Origin: Arsenophonus apicola
Lineage (GTDB): Bacteria; Pseudomonadota; Gammaproteobacteria; Enterobacterales; Enterobacteriaceae
Length of the DNA stretch: 64,000 nucleotides
NCBI RefSeq assembly: GCF_020268605.1
Contig: NZ_CP084222.1
Span: 372,001 to 436,000, forward strand
Reading direction: 5' to 3'
Below are positions 37,549-47,214 of the stretch, in pieces. Each line of letters opens with the position of its first letter. The first letter of the stretch is position 1. The position numbers and the translations under genes are program-made. The notes under the pieces are model-generated. The model was not told the DNA's origin and searched no databases. It worked only from the letters and a program-made list of their open reading frames with translations.

Positions 37549-38324
37549 TTGCTTCTCTCCTCTTTTTGCCGGCAATCAGTCAACAGATCAGCTATTAAAA
37601 TACCGGCCATGTAGCGCTGGTATGCTGCACTTCCTAGCAGGTTATCTACTGGCCGAATGGCATTACTGATCGCTTTTTCCAGCTCTGCTCCTTGTAATGC
37701 TAATGATTCGATAGCAGGTAAGCGGCGCGCTTTTTCACCGACACCATCTAGGGCAATGCGGTATTGTTGCTTATCGGTGATAGCCACTGCTGCCGTAATC
37801 ACTGACCAGCCGGCGGCTGAGTGACTAATTTTGCGGGTAGCGCAATGGCGAAAAGGTTTTTTAATAATAATTTCACTTAATAGTCGATCATCGGGCATGG
37901 CCAAATAATCTTCCAGGCTTAAAATTTGCCCATCAGCACACATTACTTCTGTCTCTAACACTAGTAAAACCGGTAGTAGTACCGACTCTGCTTGCTGAGC
38001 GGCGATCTCGCCGCCGACAGTAGATTGGTTACGTAGATGGCGAGAGTAGATAAAGCCTAACGCATCATATAGCGCTTGGGGAATAGCAGGCATATCGCGT
38101 AATTGCTGTAGCTTAATTAATGCGCCAATACGTAATGTGCCATTATCCCAATCAACATTATTCATCGGCAAGTTTTGCAGCGAAATGGCTATTTTGCGTT
38201 CAGTTTTTGTCGGTGTGGCGTTTAATTTGCTGCCACCAGCAAACCAGACCGCTTGATGTTGAAAACGGCGTTTAAGATCCATTGCCTGTTCAATGGTGGT
38301 TGGTCGGAAAAATTGCTCAATCAT
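37545..38324 (-). CDS. ygfM: FAD-binding molybdenum hydroxylase subunit YgfM
   Basis: The 259-residue protein (E. coli YgfM is 259) has the FAD-binding type 2 domain of xanthine dehydrogenase medium subunits. Its N-terminal VWFAGGSKLNATPT loop binds the FAD pyrophosphate. The RNQSTVGGEIAAQQAES stretch around residue 100 matches, and the C-terminal CO-dehydrogenase flavoprotein-like domain is present. It would transfer electrons from the XdhD hydroxylase. Translationally coupled to xdhD (4-nt overlap) and 39 nt after ssnA. Intact. Confidence 0.9.
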   Translation of the reverse strand: MIEQFFRPTTIEQAMDLKRRFQHQAVWFAGGSKLNATPTKTERKIAISLQNLPMNNVDWDNGTLRIGALIKLQQLRDMPAIPQALYDALGFIYSRHLRNQSTVGGEIAAQQAESVLLPVLLVLETEVMCADGQILSLEDYLAMPDDRLLSEIIIKKPFRHCATRKISHSAAGWSVITAAVAITDKQQYRIALDGVGEKARRLPAIESLALQGAELEKAISNAIRPVDNLLGSAAYQRYMAGILIADLLTDCRQKEERSK

Positions 38325-38363
38325 AATCCACCTGTTAATCGCTTTTTTTGTTGTGTTAGGTTT

Positions 38364-39686
38364 TTATTTCAGTGTGTCCATGCGCTGCCACAATTTAGCG
38401 GCAACTTTTCTGGCTTCAGCGTAAATAGGTTGATGATCGAAAGTAAATTGTCGATTTTCATAAACCATAACACCGTCTATCATTACGCTATCAACACTGG
38501 CTGAACTTAAGCCAAAGACCAGATGTCCTGGAATATTTTCTGCTTGCAGTGGTGTTGGTGCTGCATAATCGCAAATGGTTAAGTCAGCTTTATAACCACT
38601 TTCAAGCCGGCCAAATTGGGCATTAAAGTTGCGCGCCAGTAAGGTATTACCACTCCATAGATAGCGAGTAAAACTATCGGGCCATAGCTTTCCGCCGGCA
38701 TCGCGATGTTTAAAAAAGGCAAATTTTAACTCTTCAAACATATCTGAACCGATGCCATCCGTGCCTAAAGCGACATTATGATAATGAGCTAGTTGCGCGT
38801 TATAGCCGACATGATTATTCATATTAGAGCGTGCGTTATGCACCAGAAAAGCATCATTTTGGTTGAGGATCTGAATATCGTTGGGTGACAAATAGAGCCC
38901 GTGAGCAATTAAGGTTTTGTGATCGATCAGATCATATTCAGCTAAACGGAGTAAAGGATCTTTAGCGTACTTATCATGGCTATGGGAGACATCATAGTGA
39001 TCTTCAGCCACATGAATGTGCAAACCGCGTTGGGTTTCTTTGATGGCGCTTTGTAATAGACCAAGCCCGTCATTAGATACGGTAAATGGAGCATGAGCAC
39101 CAATGTGGGCTTCTACCAGATAACGTTCTTTGCTTTTCGTACTATCAATATATTTGGCGAAGTTAATATTTTCTTCGATTCCAGCCTCAAGTTCGGCTAG
39201 CCCACCATTACGATCAGTAGTTTCAAAGCAGGTCATGCCGCGTAATCCGGCTTTTAAAAAAGCGTTGCGTAAAGTGTGTAGCGATCCATGAATAAAATTA
39301 GGTGAGGCGTGATGGTCGATAACGGCAGTACAGCCACTTTTAATCGCTTCCAGTGCGGAAATCAGGCCACTATAGTAAAGTGCTTCTTCATCTAACGCTC
39401 TATCCAGTCGCCACCATAGATTTTTTAAAGTAGAAATAAAATCCGGGCAGGGGGGGATTTGCGCAAGGATGCCACGGGATAATCCAGAATAGAAATGATT
39501 ATGAGCGCAGACAATACCCGGCATAACAATGCGGCCATTCATCGGTTTAGTTTTTGCTGCTGGAAAACGGGCAGTCAAATTGGGGCCGATAGCCAAAATT
39601 TCGCTATCCTTGATGGCGATATCAATATTTTCTCTTATCTGGGCAGGCTCAAATTCGATTGCGGTGGCATTTTTTAAAATTAACAT
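38364..39686 (-). CDS. ssnA: SsnA amidohydrolase (putative aminohydrolase/deaminase of purine pathway)
   Basis: The 440-residue protein (E. coli SsnA is 442) has metal-dependent amidohydrolase motifs: HNHFYSG near residue 62, the EAHIGAHAPFT segment near 210, HVAEDHYD near 232 and GTDGIGSD near 310. The family deaminates or hydrolyses cyclic amides such as guanine-type or chloro-s-triazine substrates. Position between ygfK and ygfM links it to purine-ring conversion. It begins 2 nt after the ygfK stop. Intact. Confidence 0.9.
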   Translation of the reverse strand: MLILKNATAIEFEPAQIRENIDIAIKDSEILAIGPNLTARFPAAKTKPMNGRIVMPGIVCAHNHFYSGLSRGILAQIPPCPDFISTLKNLWWRLDRALDEEALYYSGLISALEAIKSGCTAVIDHHASPNFIHGSLHTLRNAFLKAGLRGMTCFETTDRNGGLAELEAGIEENINFAKYIDSTKSKERYLVEAHIGAHAPFTVSNDGLGLLQSAIKETQRGLHIHVAEDHYDVSHSHDKYAKDPLLRLAEYDLIDHKTLIAHGLYLSPNDIQILNQNDAFLVHNARSNMNNHVGYNAQLAHYHNVALGTDGIGSDMFEELKFAFFKHRDAGGKLWPDSFTRYLWSGNTLLARNFNAQFGRLESGYKADLTICDYAAPTPLQAENIPGHLVFGLSSASVDSVMIDGVMVYENRQFTFDHQPIYAEARKVAAKLWQRMDTLK

Positions 39687-39688
39687 GA

Positions 39689-42600
39689 TCAGGCCTCCAC
39701 ATGAGTTAATAGATATTGATGGTGTTTGTGTACGTGGCTAATGATTTGACACATGTCGTGCAGTTCGGGCGGTATCTTTTGAAATTGGCTGTCATTATTG
39801 ATGCGTAATAGCCAGGTTTGGCTGTTGAGTCGAACAGAGATGCGATCGCCTTCGGCCCAAAAACCAGGGTTAGTGCTATTAATAAAGTCCTCTTCCAGGC
39901 TAAAAATAGTCAGCTTATCTCGGTATGGTTTACCTTGCCAAGGACAGAATTGCGCACAATTACCACACTCATTGCACATGGCATCTAAATGCAACGTTTG
40001 GTAGCGATTTTGAAAGCCAGGTATGGCAATCGAAACATTGGCGCGATTTGGGCAGACATCAACACACTTACTGCAAATATAATTACATTCCAGACAGCGA
40101 TTGGCTTCCTGTTCAACGAAAGCTTCACTGTGTTGTTGGTCAATTAGGGTGACGGCAATTTGACCTTTACGCTGATAAAGATGTTGCGGATCAACATTAC
40201 TCCAGTACTTATTACCATGATGGCTATAAATATTTTCCCGTCGCAAAATGGTATCGACAGCACGACGGGCGGTACTGATCGCCGCGACAATGGAAGAAGG
40301 CCCTTGTTGCACATCGCCGATTAAAAATACGCCGGATTGCGTGGTTTCTCCGCTCACCAGATCAATAGCCGGCTTGCCATCTTGAGCGAGTGGAACGCCC
40401 ATTGCGGTTAGCATTTGGCTATCTTGTTGCTCACCTATTGCGGTAATTATGCTATCAATTTTAAGCTGGTGGTTTGTTCGGTTGCCACTGCCTGACGACG
40501 CCCGGAGCTATCAACTTTACCTAAAGTCATCAATCTGACCGTCAATTTACCATCAATAGCGAAATGTTCAGGATTGGCAAGGAACATAAATTTTACGCCA
40601 TCAGCTAAAGCTTCTTCATATTCCTCTGGCCAGGCGGGCATTTCGGCTTTTGAACGGCGATAGATGATAGTGACTTGTTCTACATCCGGTATGCGCAGTG
40701 CTGCCCGGGCACAGTCCATGGCGGTATTACCGGCACCAATTACCGCCACATGTTTGCCCATCTTCGGGGTAAAACCACGATTATAGTCACGCAGGAAGGG
40801 TAGAGATGGGTAGATGTGATGATTTTCACCAGTCAGTTTGATACCACTGTTTTTGTCGGTGCCAACGCCAATCAACACATAATGAAAGCCAGCCGCTTTC
40901 AATTTCTCCACGGTTAGATCAGGCTGACAGCCAAATTCAAATTTGACACCGTGTTCAGCAATAAAGTTGATATCATGCTCGATAAGTTCTGCCGGGATGC
41001 GAAATTGCGGGATAATATTTTTTACTACGCCACCGGCATTGGACTCTCGTTCATAAATGGTTACTGGATAGCCTGCTCGGGCTAAAAAATAGCCGGCACT
41101 GAGGCCAGCAGGGCCGGCACCGATTATGGCAACCGGATGGCGAGTACCTGTACCGGCCGGTTTATGCCAACGCTGTTTATACTCCTGCCAGCCTTTTTCT
41201 AAGGCAATTTTTTTCAGTTGACGAATATTTAGCGCACTATCATAGTCCAAGCGAGTACAATTGTATTGGCATTGATGATCGCAAATATGACCGGTAATGG
41301 CCGGTAGCGCGTTGCGTTGGTAGATAAGTTCTAACGCATCGGTATAACGCTTTTCACCTAATAAACGGATATATTCAGGGATATCCTGTTTAATTGCACA
41401 GGCATTAACACAAGGCGCCACATAGCAATCTGTTAATGGCAAAGAGTTATCAATATTGATCTGTTGGTTGGCTTTCAACTCTTTTTGGCTATAAGCCATA
41501 TTGATGGCTTGTTTTGCCAATTTGTCTAATCGTTCAACATCAATTTTTTCTGCCTGCCAGGCAGCGCTATCGGTTAATTGTCGTAGGCATTCCGTCATAC
41601 GCAGATAGCCACCCGGTTTCAATAGATCGGTTGCCATGGTGATGGGGCGAATGCCGGTAGCAAAAATATCACGGATATTGATTTGGCTAGCACCACCTGA
41701 ATAGGAGATAGGCAGCATGCCATCAAAGGCGCGGGAAAGAACTGCAGCGACATTGATTGATAGTGGAAACAGTGCGCGGCCGGACATATACATCTCTTCG
41801 CCAGCGAGTTTGCCCTTATGATTGATAACGCCTAAGGTATTAGTCAGTTTGACGCCAAATCCTAACTGTTTTTCACTGGCCAATGCCATTAACCGCTGTA
41901 ACATGGCCAAGGCTTGTTCCAGTTGTAGATCGTGCTGGAATGAAACCTCTTTTAGGCCGATATAATTAAACCCGCAGCTATCGAGGATGTCTCTTACCTG
42001 TTGATAACCCAGTAGAGTGGGATTGAGTTTGACAAAAGTATTGAGCTTTTTATCTTGCAACATATAACGGCAGATAGCTTCGATTTCATCAGGCGGGCAG
42101 CCGTGCATGGTAGAGAGGGTGACACCACTTACCATTTGAGCGGGAATGGTGTTAGCTAATTTTGTCAGTGCAGTTTGGCGATTTTCGGTAGCCAATTGAT
42201 GAATAAAATCGGCCTCTTCGATCCATGACTGTAATAACTGCCGGTAGCGGTTAAAGGTGGGATGATGAGATGCATCCATCATGCTATCGATAAATTGCTG
42301 CATAGCCGGTTGCTGAATACCGGCTAAATCGTAACCGACACTCATATTAAATATAAAGGATTTTGCTTCGCCGGTTTTACGGGGCTCAAAAATGGCTTCG
42401 GGTAGATGCAGAATAAACCAGGCTTTGAGATATTCATCCCAGGCTTTAATGAGCGTAAATTCAGTTGACCACTCAGTATTGAAACATTCATCTTCCGCAT
42501 CGATACAGGGTTTATCTATTTCTAATTGATCGAGGATTTGCACGGTTTTCAGTTCGATAAAGCGGCCGCCAGTTAACCAAGAGACAATAATATTTTGGGC

Positions 42601-42798
42601 AAGTTGGGTATGTGGTCCGGCAGCCGGTCCAATTGGCGTGGTACAAGTTTCACCAAACACCTTAATTAATGGATATTGATTTTGCTGACGATAAAATTGT
42701 TGTTTGGGAATACCAAATATTGATTGGTTTTGTTGGTATTCATCAAAGATGCGCTTCAAAAGTTTATCGAATGGAATTGGGCGCATGATATCTCCCAT
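39689..42798 (-). pseudogene. ygfK: YgfK Fe-S/flavin oxidoreductase, one-base frameshift
   Basis: The ATG at 42798 (MGDIMRPIPFDKL) matches the E. coli YgfK start. The joined product is about 1,036 residues (E. coli 1,032). The N-terminal half resembles a dihydropyrimidine-dehydrogenase-type flavin domain. Then come Fe-S cysteines (CYVAPCVNACAIKQD), a GltD-like FAD/NAD(P) part (GAGPAGLSAGYFLARAGYP) and two 4Fe-4S clusters (CNECGNCAQFCP, CSKCVDVCP) near the end. At 40459-40462 the minus strand reads an AAAA run. Adding one A would give SLKIDSIITAIGEQQ and continue to the second half; as sequenced it stops at 40447. A homopolymer deletion is either a real lesion or a sequencing error. If real, the oxidoreductase loses its terminal clusters. 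Confidence 0.88.
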
Positions 42799-42855
42799 GA
42801 GACTCTCCTTGCTGCGATTTAATTGGGAAAATAGACAGATAGTTGTCATAAACTT

Positions 42856-42871
42856 TGCAACAATCACGCCA
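42856..42871 (-). promoter_or_regulatory. Sigma-54 promoter upstream of ygfK
   Basis: On the minus strand the sequence reads TGGCGT-N5-TTGCA, a near-match to the -24/-12 consensus TGGCAC-N5-TTGC with the invariant GG and GC at the right spacing. The predicted transcript start is about 50 nt before the ygfK ATG at 42798. The YgeV activator encoded in this cluster is a natural partner. Confidence 0.72.
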
Positions 42872-43083
42872 GAAACCAATAACCGAGGAATGGTTAATAA
42901 GAAATGTGATTAATATCTAATCTTGTTTTTTATTTGTGAAATAACTCACGCTCAAACAAATAAGAATGATAATCAATAGAAAATAGCCAAGTTCGGCAGA
43001 TAGTTATCTATTTCATAATTCTCAAAAAAAGAATTTCACTATCACTTTGATAAACCTAACGGGCTACAGATGTATTATTGCCC

Positions 43084-43725
43084 TTAAACAGAGCCAGCCA
43101 GATTTTCTATTGTGCGTAACTCCAAATAAATCTCCGGAGTATCAATATCTGCGATTATTGCCGGTTGATTCAGATCTATATATTGCCACTGACCCTTGCG
43201 TACAGCTTGCTGCATAGAGCGACAATCGGTTTGTCTTACCGCCCTATTAAGACAATGACGGGATAATAAAACCGGATGACCCGGTGTTTTTTGATAGCGA
43301 GGGATCAGCGCATAAGCACCGCGTTGGCACCAAATTTGCTGAAATATAGTGTTAGTTAGACAAGGCATATCACCGTGGGTAATAAAGCAGTAGTCACTAT
43401 TAACAGCCTGAGCGCCGGCTCTAATCGAGCTGAATAGCCCCTGCTGATAATCGGCATGATAAATTAAACTGATTGCTGGGTGTTGTTGATAGCGCGCCAT
43501 CAATTCTTCAGCCCGATAGCCAAACACCAGAATAATGTGAGAACACAATGCTAATGCATTTTTGATACTGGCATCAAGTATTGTTCCATGTTGCCAGGGT
43601 AACATCATTTTCCATTGTCCCATACGAGAAGAAAGACCGGCAGCCGGAATAATGCAATCAATAGTTTTGCTGATTTGTGCCGGTTTTTTGGTTAGTTGCG
43701 TAAGCGGGATAGCAGATCTATTCAT
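43084..43725 (-). CDS. mocA: Molybdenum cofactor cytidylyltransferase-like protein MocA (YgfJ)
   Basis: The 213-residue protein (E. coli YgfJ/MocA is 192) has a nucleotidyltransferase core: the IIPAAGLSSRMGQWKMMLPW loop binds CTP, and a THGDMP motif near residue 120 binds metal. It would make molybdopterin cytosine dinucleotide for the molybdenum hydroxylases. The N-terminal 20 residues are an extension relative to E. coli; I keep this start because AGGAG lies 9 nt upstream. It is divergent from yqeC, with only 19 nt between the two starts. Intact. Confidence 0.85.
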   Translation of the reverse strand: MNRSAIPLTQLTKKPAQISKTIDCIIPAAGLSSRMGQWKMMLPWQHGTILDASIKNALALCSHIILVFGYRAEELMARYQQHPAISLIYHADYQQGLFSSIRAGAQAVNSDYCFITHGDMPCLTNTIFQQIWCQRGAYALIPRYQKTPGHPVLLSRHCLNRAVRQTDCRSMQQAVRKGQWQYIDLNQPAIIADIDTPEIYLELRTIENLAGSV

Positions 43726-43744
43726 TTTAATGGACTCCTAAGCA

Positions 43745-44521
43745 ATGCCACAGGCCAATATACCCGAACCGCTCACGATGTTTTGTGATAGAACATTGAA
43801 CTCATCCTCTGTGGTTATTAGTTTGATTGGTGCAGGGGGTAAAACCAGTACGCTATTTTGGCTGGCGCGGCAATTTTCTGTTTTAGGTAAAAAAGTGATT
43901 ATCAGTACTACCACAAGGATGTATTTGCCTGATGAAAATATTCCCCTATTAATATGTCGCGATCCGGCTCAGTTGCCTGCGGCGGCTTTTGCCTCACCCA
44001 TTTGTGCGTGTTATGCCGCTTGGCAAGCCAGTAGTGGCAAAGTGCGTGGTTTTTCCCCACAACAAATCGATGCTCTGGGTGAGCGATATTACGCGGATAT
44101 CTTACTGATCGAAGCCGATGGTTCGCGCGGTCTGCCATTAAAAGCGCCTGCTTTGCACGAACCTTGCATACCGGTTAGTAGTCGCTGCGTAATTGCCGTA
44201 ACAGGAGGACAGGTTTTAGCCAAACCATTAGGCCCTGACAATGTACAGCGCTGGCCTCTATTTGCTTCCATAACGCAAATTGAACCAGGAGATAAAGCAG
44301 ATATTGCGGTACTTGAACATTTTATTCGGCATCCGGCAGGAATGTTTAAAAATGTTCCACTGCATGCCCAGCGTATTTGGTTAATTAACCGTTTTTCTCA
44401 ATCTGAGAATTTTATCACTAACCAATTATCTGCATTGTTACTAACAACAGGACTAGATGCGATTTGGTTGGGAGCAGTCAGGGAGTCTCCTCCTATCAGG
44501 AATGTATTGCAGCGTCAGTGA
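43745..44521 (+). CDS. yqeC: Putative selenium-dependent hydroxylase accessory protein YqeC
   Basis: The 258-residue protein (E. coli YqeC is 256) has an N-terminal P-loop LIGAGGKTST near residue 30 and a central EADGSRGLPLKAP motif, both family features. The family is placed in selenium-dependent molybdenum hydroxylase maturation; its exact activity is not known to me. The start has no good ribosome site; Met12 is an alternative. Operon with yqeB 29 nt downstream. Intact. Confidence 0.8.
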   Translation: MPQANIPEPLTMFCDRTLNSSSVVISLIGAGGKTSTLFWLARQFSVLGKKVIISTTTRMYLPDENIPLLICRDPAQLPAAAFASPICACYAAWQASSGKVRGFSPQQIDALGERYYADILLIEADGSRGLPLKAPALHEPCIPVSSRCVIAVTGGQVLAKPLGPDNVQRWPLFASITQIEPGDKADIAVLEHFIRHPAGMFKNVPLHAQRIWLINRFSQSENFITNQLSALLLTTGLDAIWLGAVRESPPIRNVLQRQ

Positions 44522-44550
44522 AATTGAATGGATAACTCATTGAGGTAGGT

Positions 44551-46143
44551 ATGAAAATTTTTGTCGAAGCAGCAAAACTGGAGCAGCAGAATCGCCCTTT
44601 TGCTATGGCACAAATTATTGAAAGTCGAGGTTCTACGCCGCGCCATTCTGGGCAAATGTTAGTACTCGATGATGGCAGTGTGATTGGAACGATTGGTGGT
44701 GGGATGGTAGAGCGAAAAGTGATTACTGAAGCCCTGTTAGCGTTGGCAGAGCGTAAGCCGCGTATTTTTCATGGTCGAATGACCCGTAATGGTCAGCATG
44801 CGGTTGGCAGTGATTGTGGTGGCTCAATTTCAGTTTATATTGATGTTCATGGTTTAGCTAGCCGTTTAATCTTGATTGGTGCTGGCCATGTTAATCGTGC
44901 TATCGCCCAAACGGCTGCTGCTTTAGATTTTGAAATCGTGGTGCTGGAGGTTTATGCCGATAGCCTTAATGCTGCTTATTTTCCAACCGATAGCAAGTTA
45001 TTGCAGGTAGCGTCTTTTAACCAAGGGATCGAGCAATTAGCTATTAAAGCGGATGATTATGTGGTGATTGCGACTAATAGCCAAGATTGGGAAGCGCTAT
45101 CATTGTTGATCCACTTACCCGTCAAATATCTTGGGCTTTTAGCCAGCCGTAGAAAAATACATACCTTTACTCGACAATTATATGAACAAGGGCTGAAGGC
45201 AAGTCAATTGGCTCACCTTCATGCGCCTGTTGGTCTCAATATTGGCGCAGAAACGCCGGCAGAAATTGCTATTAGTATTGTCGCTGAAATGTTGCAAATT
45301 AAACATCAAGCCGCCGGTGGCTCAATGAAGTGCAGTACTTTTCCTTATCGTCAGCGGGTAGTTATTCGGGGTGCTGGCGATATTGCAACAGGCGTTGCGT
45401 TGCGTCTTTATCATGCTGGTTTTCACGTCATTATGTTAGAGGTTGCATACCCTACAGTTATCCGCTGTACGGTGGCTTTTGCTCAGGCTATCTATGCCGG
45501 AGAAATGACGATTGAAGGTGTGAAGGCTAAACATGTTACTAGACCGGAGGATGTCGATCCGCTTTTGCAGCAGGGAATTATTCCCATCTTGATTGATGCA
45601 GATGCTAGCCTATTACCCGCTTTGCAGCCCGATGGTGTAGTCGATGCCATTTTAGCTAAACAAAATCGAGGAACCCATCGAGCAATGGCGCCGGTGACGA
45701 TTGCTTTGGGGCCCGGTTTTGAGGCGGGTAAAGATTGTGATGCGATTATAGAAACCAATCGCGGACACAATCTAGGGCGAGTGATTTACCAGGGATCAGC
45801 GCAGGCTAATACCGGTGTGCCAGGTAATATTAATGGCCATACCACACAACGTGTTGTGAGAGCGCCGGTCGCCGGTGTTATGCATCGTAATGTCAATATC
45901 GGTGATATTGTTAGTGTCGGCGAAGATATTGCTTACATTGACGATACGCCAATTAAAGCGCCATTAAGTGGCCTGGTTCGTGGTTTATTAAATGATAATT
46001 TAGCGGTGACGGCAGGGTTCAAAATTGGCGATATTGATCCGCGTGGGGCCGCAGTCGATTTTACTGCCGTGTCGGATAAAGCGCGGGCTATAGCCGGCGG
46101 GGTGTTAGAAGCATTGATGGCCTTGATGGCAAAACCGGTTTAG
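44551..46143 (+). CDS. yqeB: Molybdenum hydroxylase maturation protein YqeB (XdhC/CoxI-like plus EF2563-type domain)
   Basis: The 530-residue protein (E. coli YqeB is 541) has two parts. The first 250 residues are an XdhC/CoxI-like domain with a GSVIGTIGGGMVE motif, and a Rossmann-like segment ILIGAGHVNRAIAQ. The second half starts VVIRGAGDIATGVALRLYHAG and is the selenium-dependent molybdenum hydroxylase (EF2563-family) domain. It likely helps insert or sulfurate/selenate the molybdenum cofactor in XdhA or XdhD. Convergent with yqeA; a hairpin lies between. Intact. Confidence 0.85.
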   Translation: MKIFVEAAKLEQQNRPFAMAQIIESRGSTPRHSGQMLVLDDGSVIGTIGGGMVERKVITEALLALAERKPRIFHGRMTRNGQHAVGSDCGGSISVYIDVHGLASRLILIGAGHVNRAIAQTAAALDFEIVVLEVYADSLNAAYFPTDSKLLQVASFNQGIEQLAIKADDYVVIATNSQDWEALSLLIHLPVKYLGLLASRRKIHTFTRQLYEQGLKASQLAHLHAPVGLNIGAETPAEIAISIVAEMLQIKHQAAGGSMKCSTFPYRQRVVIRGAGDIATGVALRLYHAGFHVIMLEVAYPTVIRCTVAFAQAIYAGEMTIEGVKAKHVTRPEDVDPLLQQGIIPILIDADASLLPALQPDGVVDAILAKQNRGTHRAMAPVTIALGPGFEAGKDCDAIIETNRGHNLGRVIYQGSAQANTGVPGNINGHTTQRVVRAPVAGVMHRNVNIGDIVSVGEDIAYIDDTPIKAPLSGLVRGLLNDNLAVTAGFKIGDIDPRGAAVDFTAVSDKARAIAGGVLEALMALMAKPV

Positions 46144-46176
46144 TTGCTAACGGATAAAAATAGCCTAAAGGGAGTA

Positions 46177-46193
46177 AGGGCGCATCGCGCCCT
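46177..46193. terminator. Hairpin between convergent yqeB and yqeA
   Basis: A 7-bp perfect GC-rich stem AGGGCGC/GCGCCCT with a 3-nt loop sits midway between the two convergent stop codons. No T-run is present, so function as a terminator is likely but unproven. Confidence 0.5.
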
Positions 46194-46214
46194 GTAAGAG
46201 GATAACCGGTTCGG

Positions 46215-47156
46215 CTATAGACAAACAATCGTACCTGTTTTTCCTTCGATCCCTTGTTTGGCTTTATTTAAAACGGTAATTAATGTTTCACGCCCAGGCC
46301 GACTACAGGCGAAAGAGAGGGCGGCTTCAACTTTGGGTAACATTGATCCTTTGGCAAAATGTCCCTCATTAATATAGCGTTGGGCTTGGTCTAGATTGAG
46401 TCGTTCCAGCCATTTTTCATTATCTTTACCAAAGTTAATCGCTACTTTTTCTACCGCCGTCAAAATAATTAACATATCCGCATCGATCATTTCGGCTAAT
46501 TTAGCACTTGCCCAATCTTTATCAATGACGGCACTTACACCGCGTAAATGATTGCCTTCACGCACCACTGGTATCCCACCACCACCAACGGTAATAACGA
46601 CCTGTCCAGCATTAAGTAAGGCTTTGACTGTTTCTTTTTCAATGATAGCGATCGGTTTAGGCGAAGCAACCACCCGACGATAGCCCCGTCCGGCGTCTTC
46701 TTTTAGTTGATAGCCATTGGCGATCAATTTTTCAGCTTCTTGCTGAGTGAAAAAAGAGCCAATGGGTTTAGTGGGCTCAAGGAAAGCCGGATCGTCGGCG
46801 GCAACTTCCACTTGGGTAATAATGGAAGCAACGGGAATGGCTAAACCACGATTGAGTAACTCTTCACTTAATGCATTTTGTAGATCGTAGCCAATATAAC
46901 CTTGGCTCAATGCCACACATACCGACATAGGTAACATCGGCGTGTGAGCGGCTGTTTTAGCCGCAGCTTCAAATGCGCGGTTGATCATGCCGACCTGTGG
47001 CCCATTACCGTGAGTAATGACCACTTTATGTCCCTGCTCAATCAAATCAGCAATAGCCTGTGCTGTGGTTTTTACGGCGACCATTTGCTCGTCTAAACCA
47101 TCACCTAACGCATTACCGCCCAGGGCAATGACGATTGTTTTTTTCATAATATTCAT
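46215..47156 (-). CDS. yqeA: Carbamate kinase-like protein YqeA
   Basis: The 313-residue protein (E. coli YqeA is 310) has carbamate kinase motifs: IALGGNALGDG at the N-terminus, THGNGPQVGM near residue 50 and GGGGIPV near residue 190. The enzyme family reversibly makes ATP from carbamoyl phosphate and ADP. Acting after the YgeW carbamoyltransferase, it would recover energy from purine breakdown. Last in the ygeW-X-Y-hyuA-yqeA operon. An alternative start is Met4 (47147). Intact. Confidence 0.9.
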   Translation of the reverse strand: MNIMKKTIVIALGGNALGDGLDEQMVAVKTTAQAIADLIEQGHKVVITHGNGPQVGMINRAFEAAAKTAAHTPMLPMSVCVALSQGYIGYDLQNALSEELLNRGLAIPVASIITQVEVAADDPAFLEPTKPIGSFFTQQEAEKLIANGYQLKEDAGRGYRRVVASPKPIAIIEKETVKALLNAGQVVITVGGGGIPVVREGNHLRGVSAVIDKDWASAKLAEMIDADMLIILTAVEKVAINFGKDNEKWLERLNLDQAQRYINEGHFAKGSMLPKVEAALSFACSRPGRETLITVLNKAKQGIEGKTGTIVCL

Positions 47157-47214
47157 TATTCCTGTTATTTATTGTTATTTACTATCAGGGAGGTGTCGGT
47201 TATACAGCAAAGCG

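Noticed and set aside
46177..46193. A REP-type repeat between yqeB and yqeA
   Set aside because: A single short hairpin without recognisable REP consensus or second copy in the window; kept only as a possible terminator.
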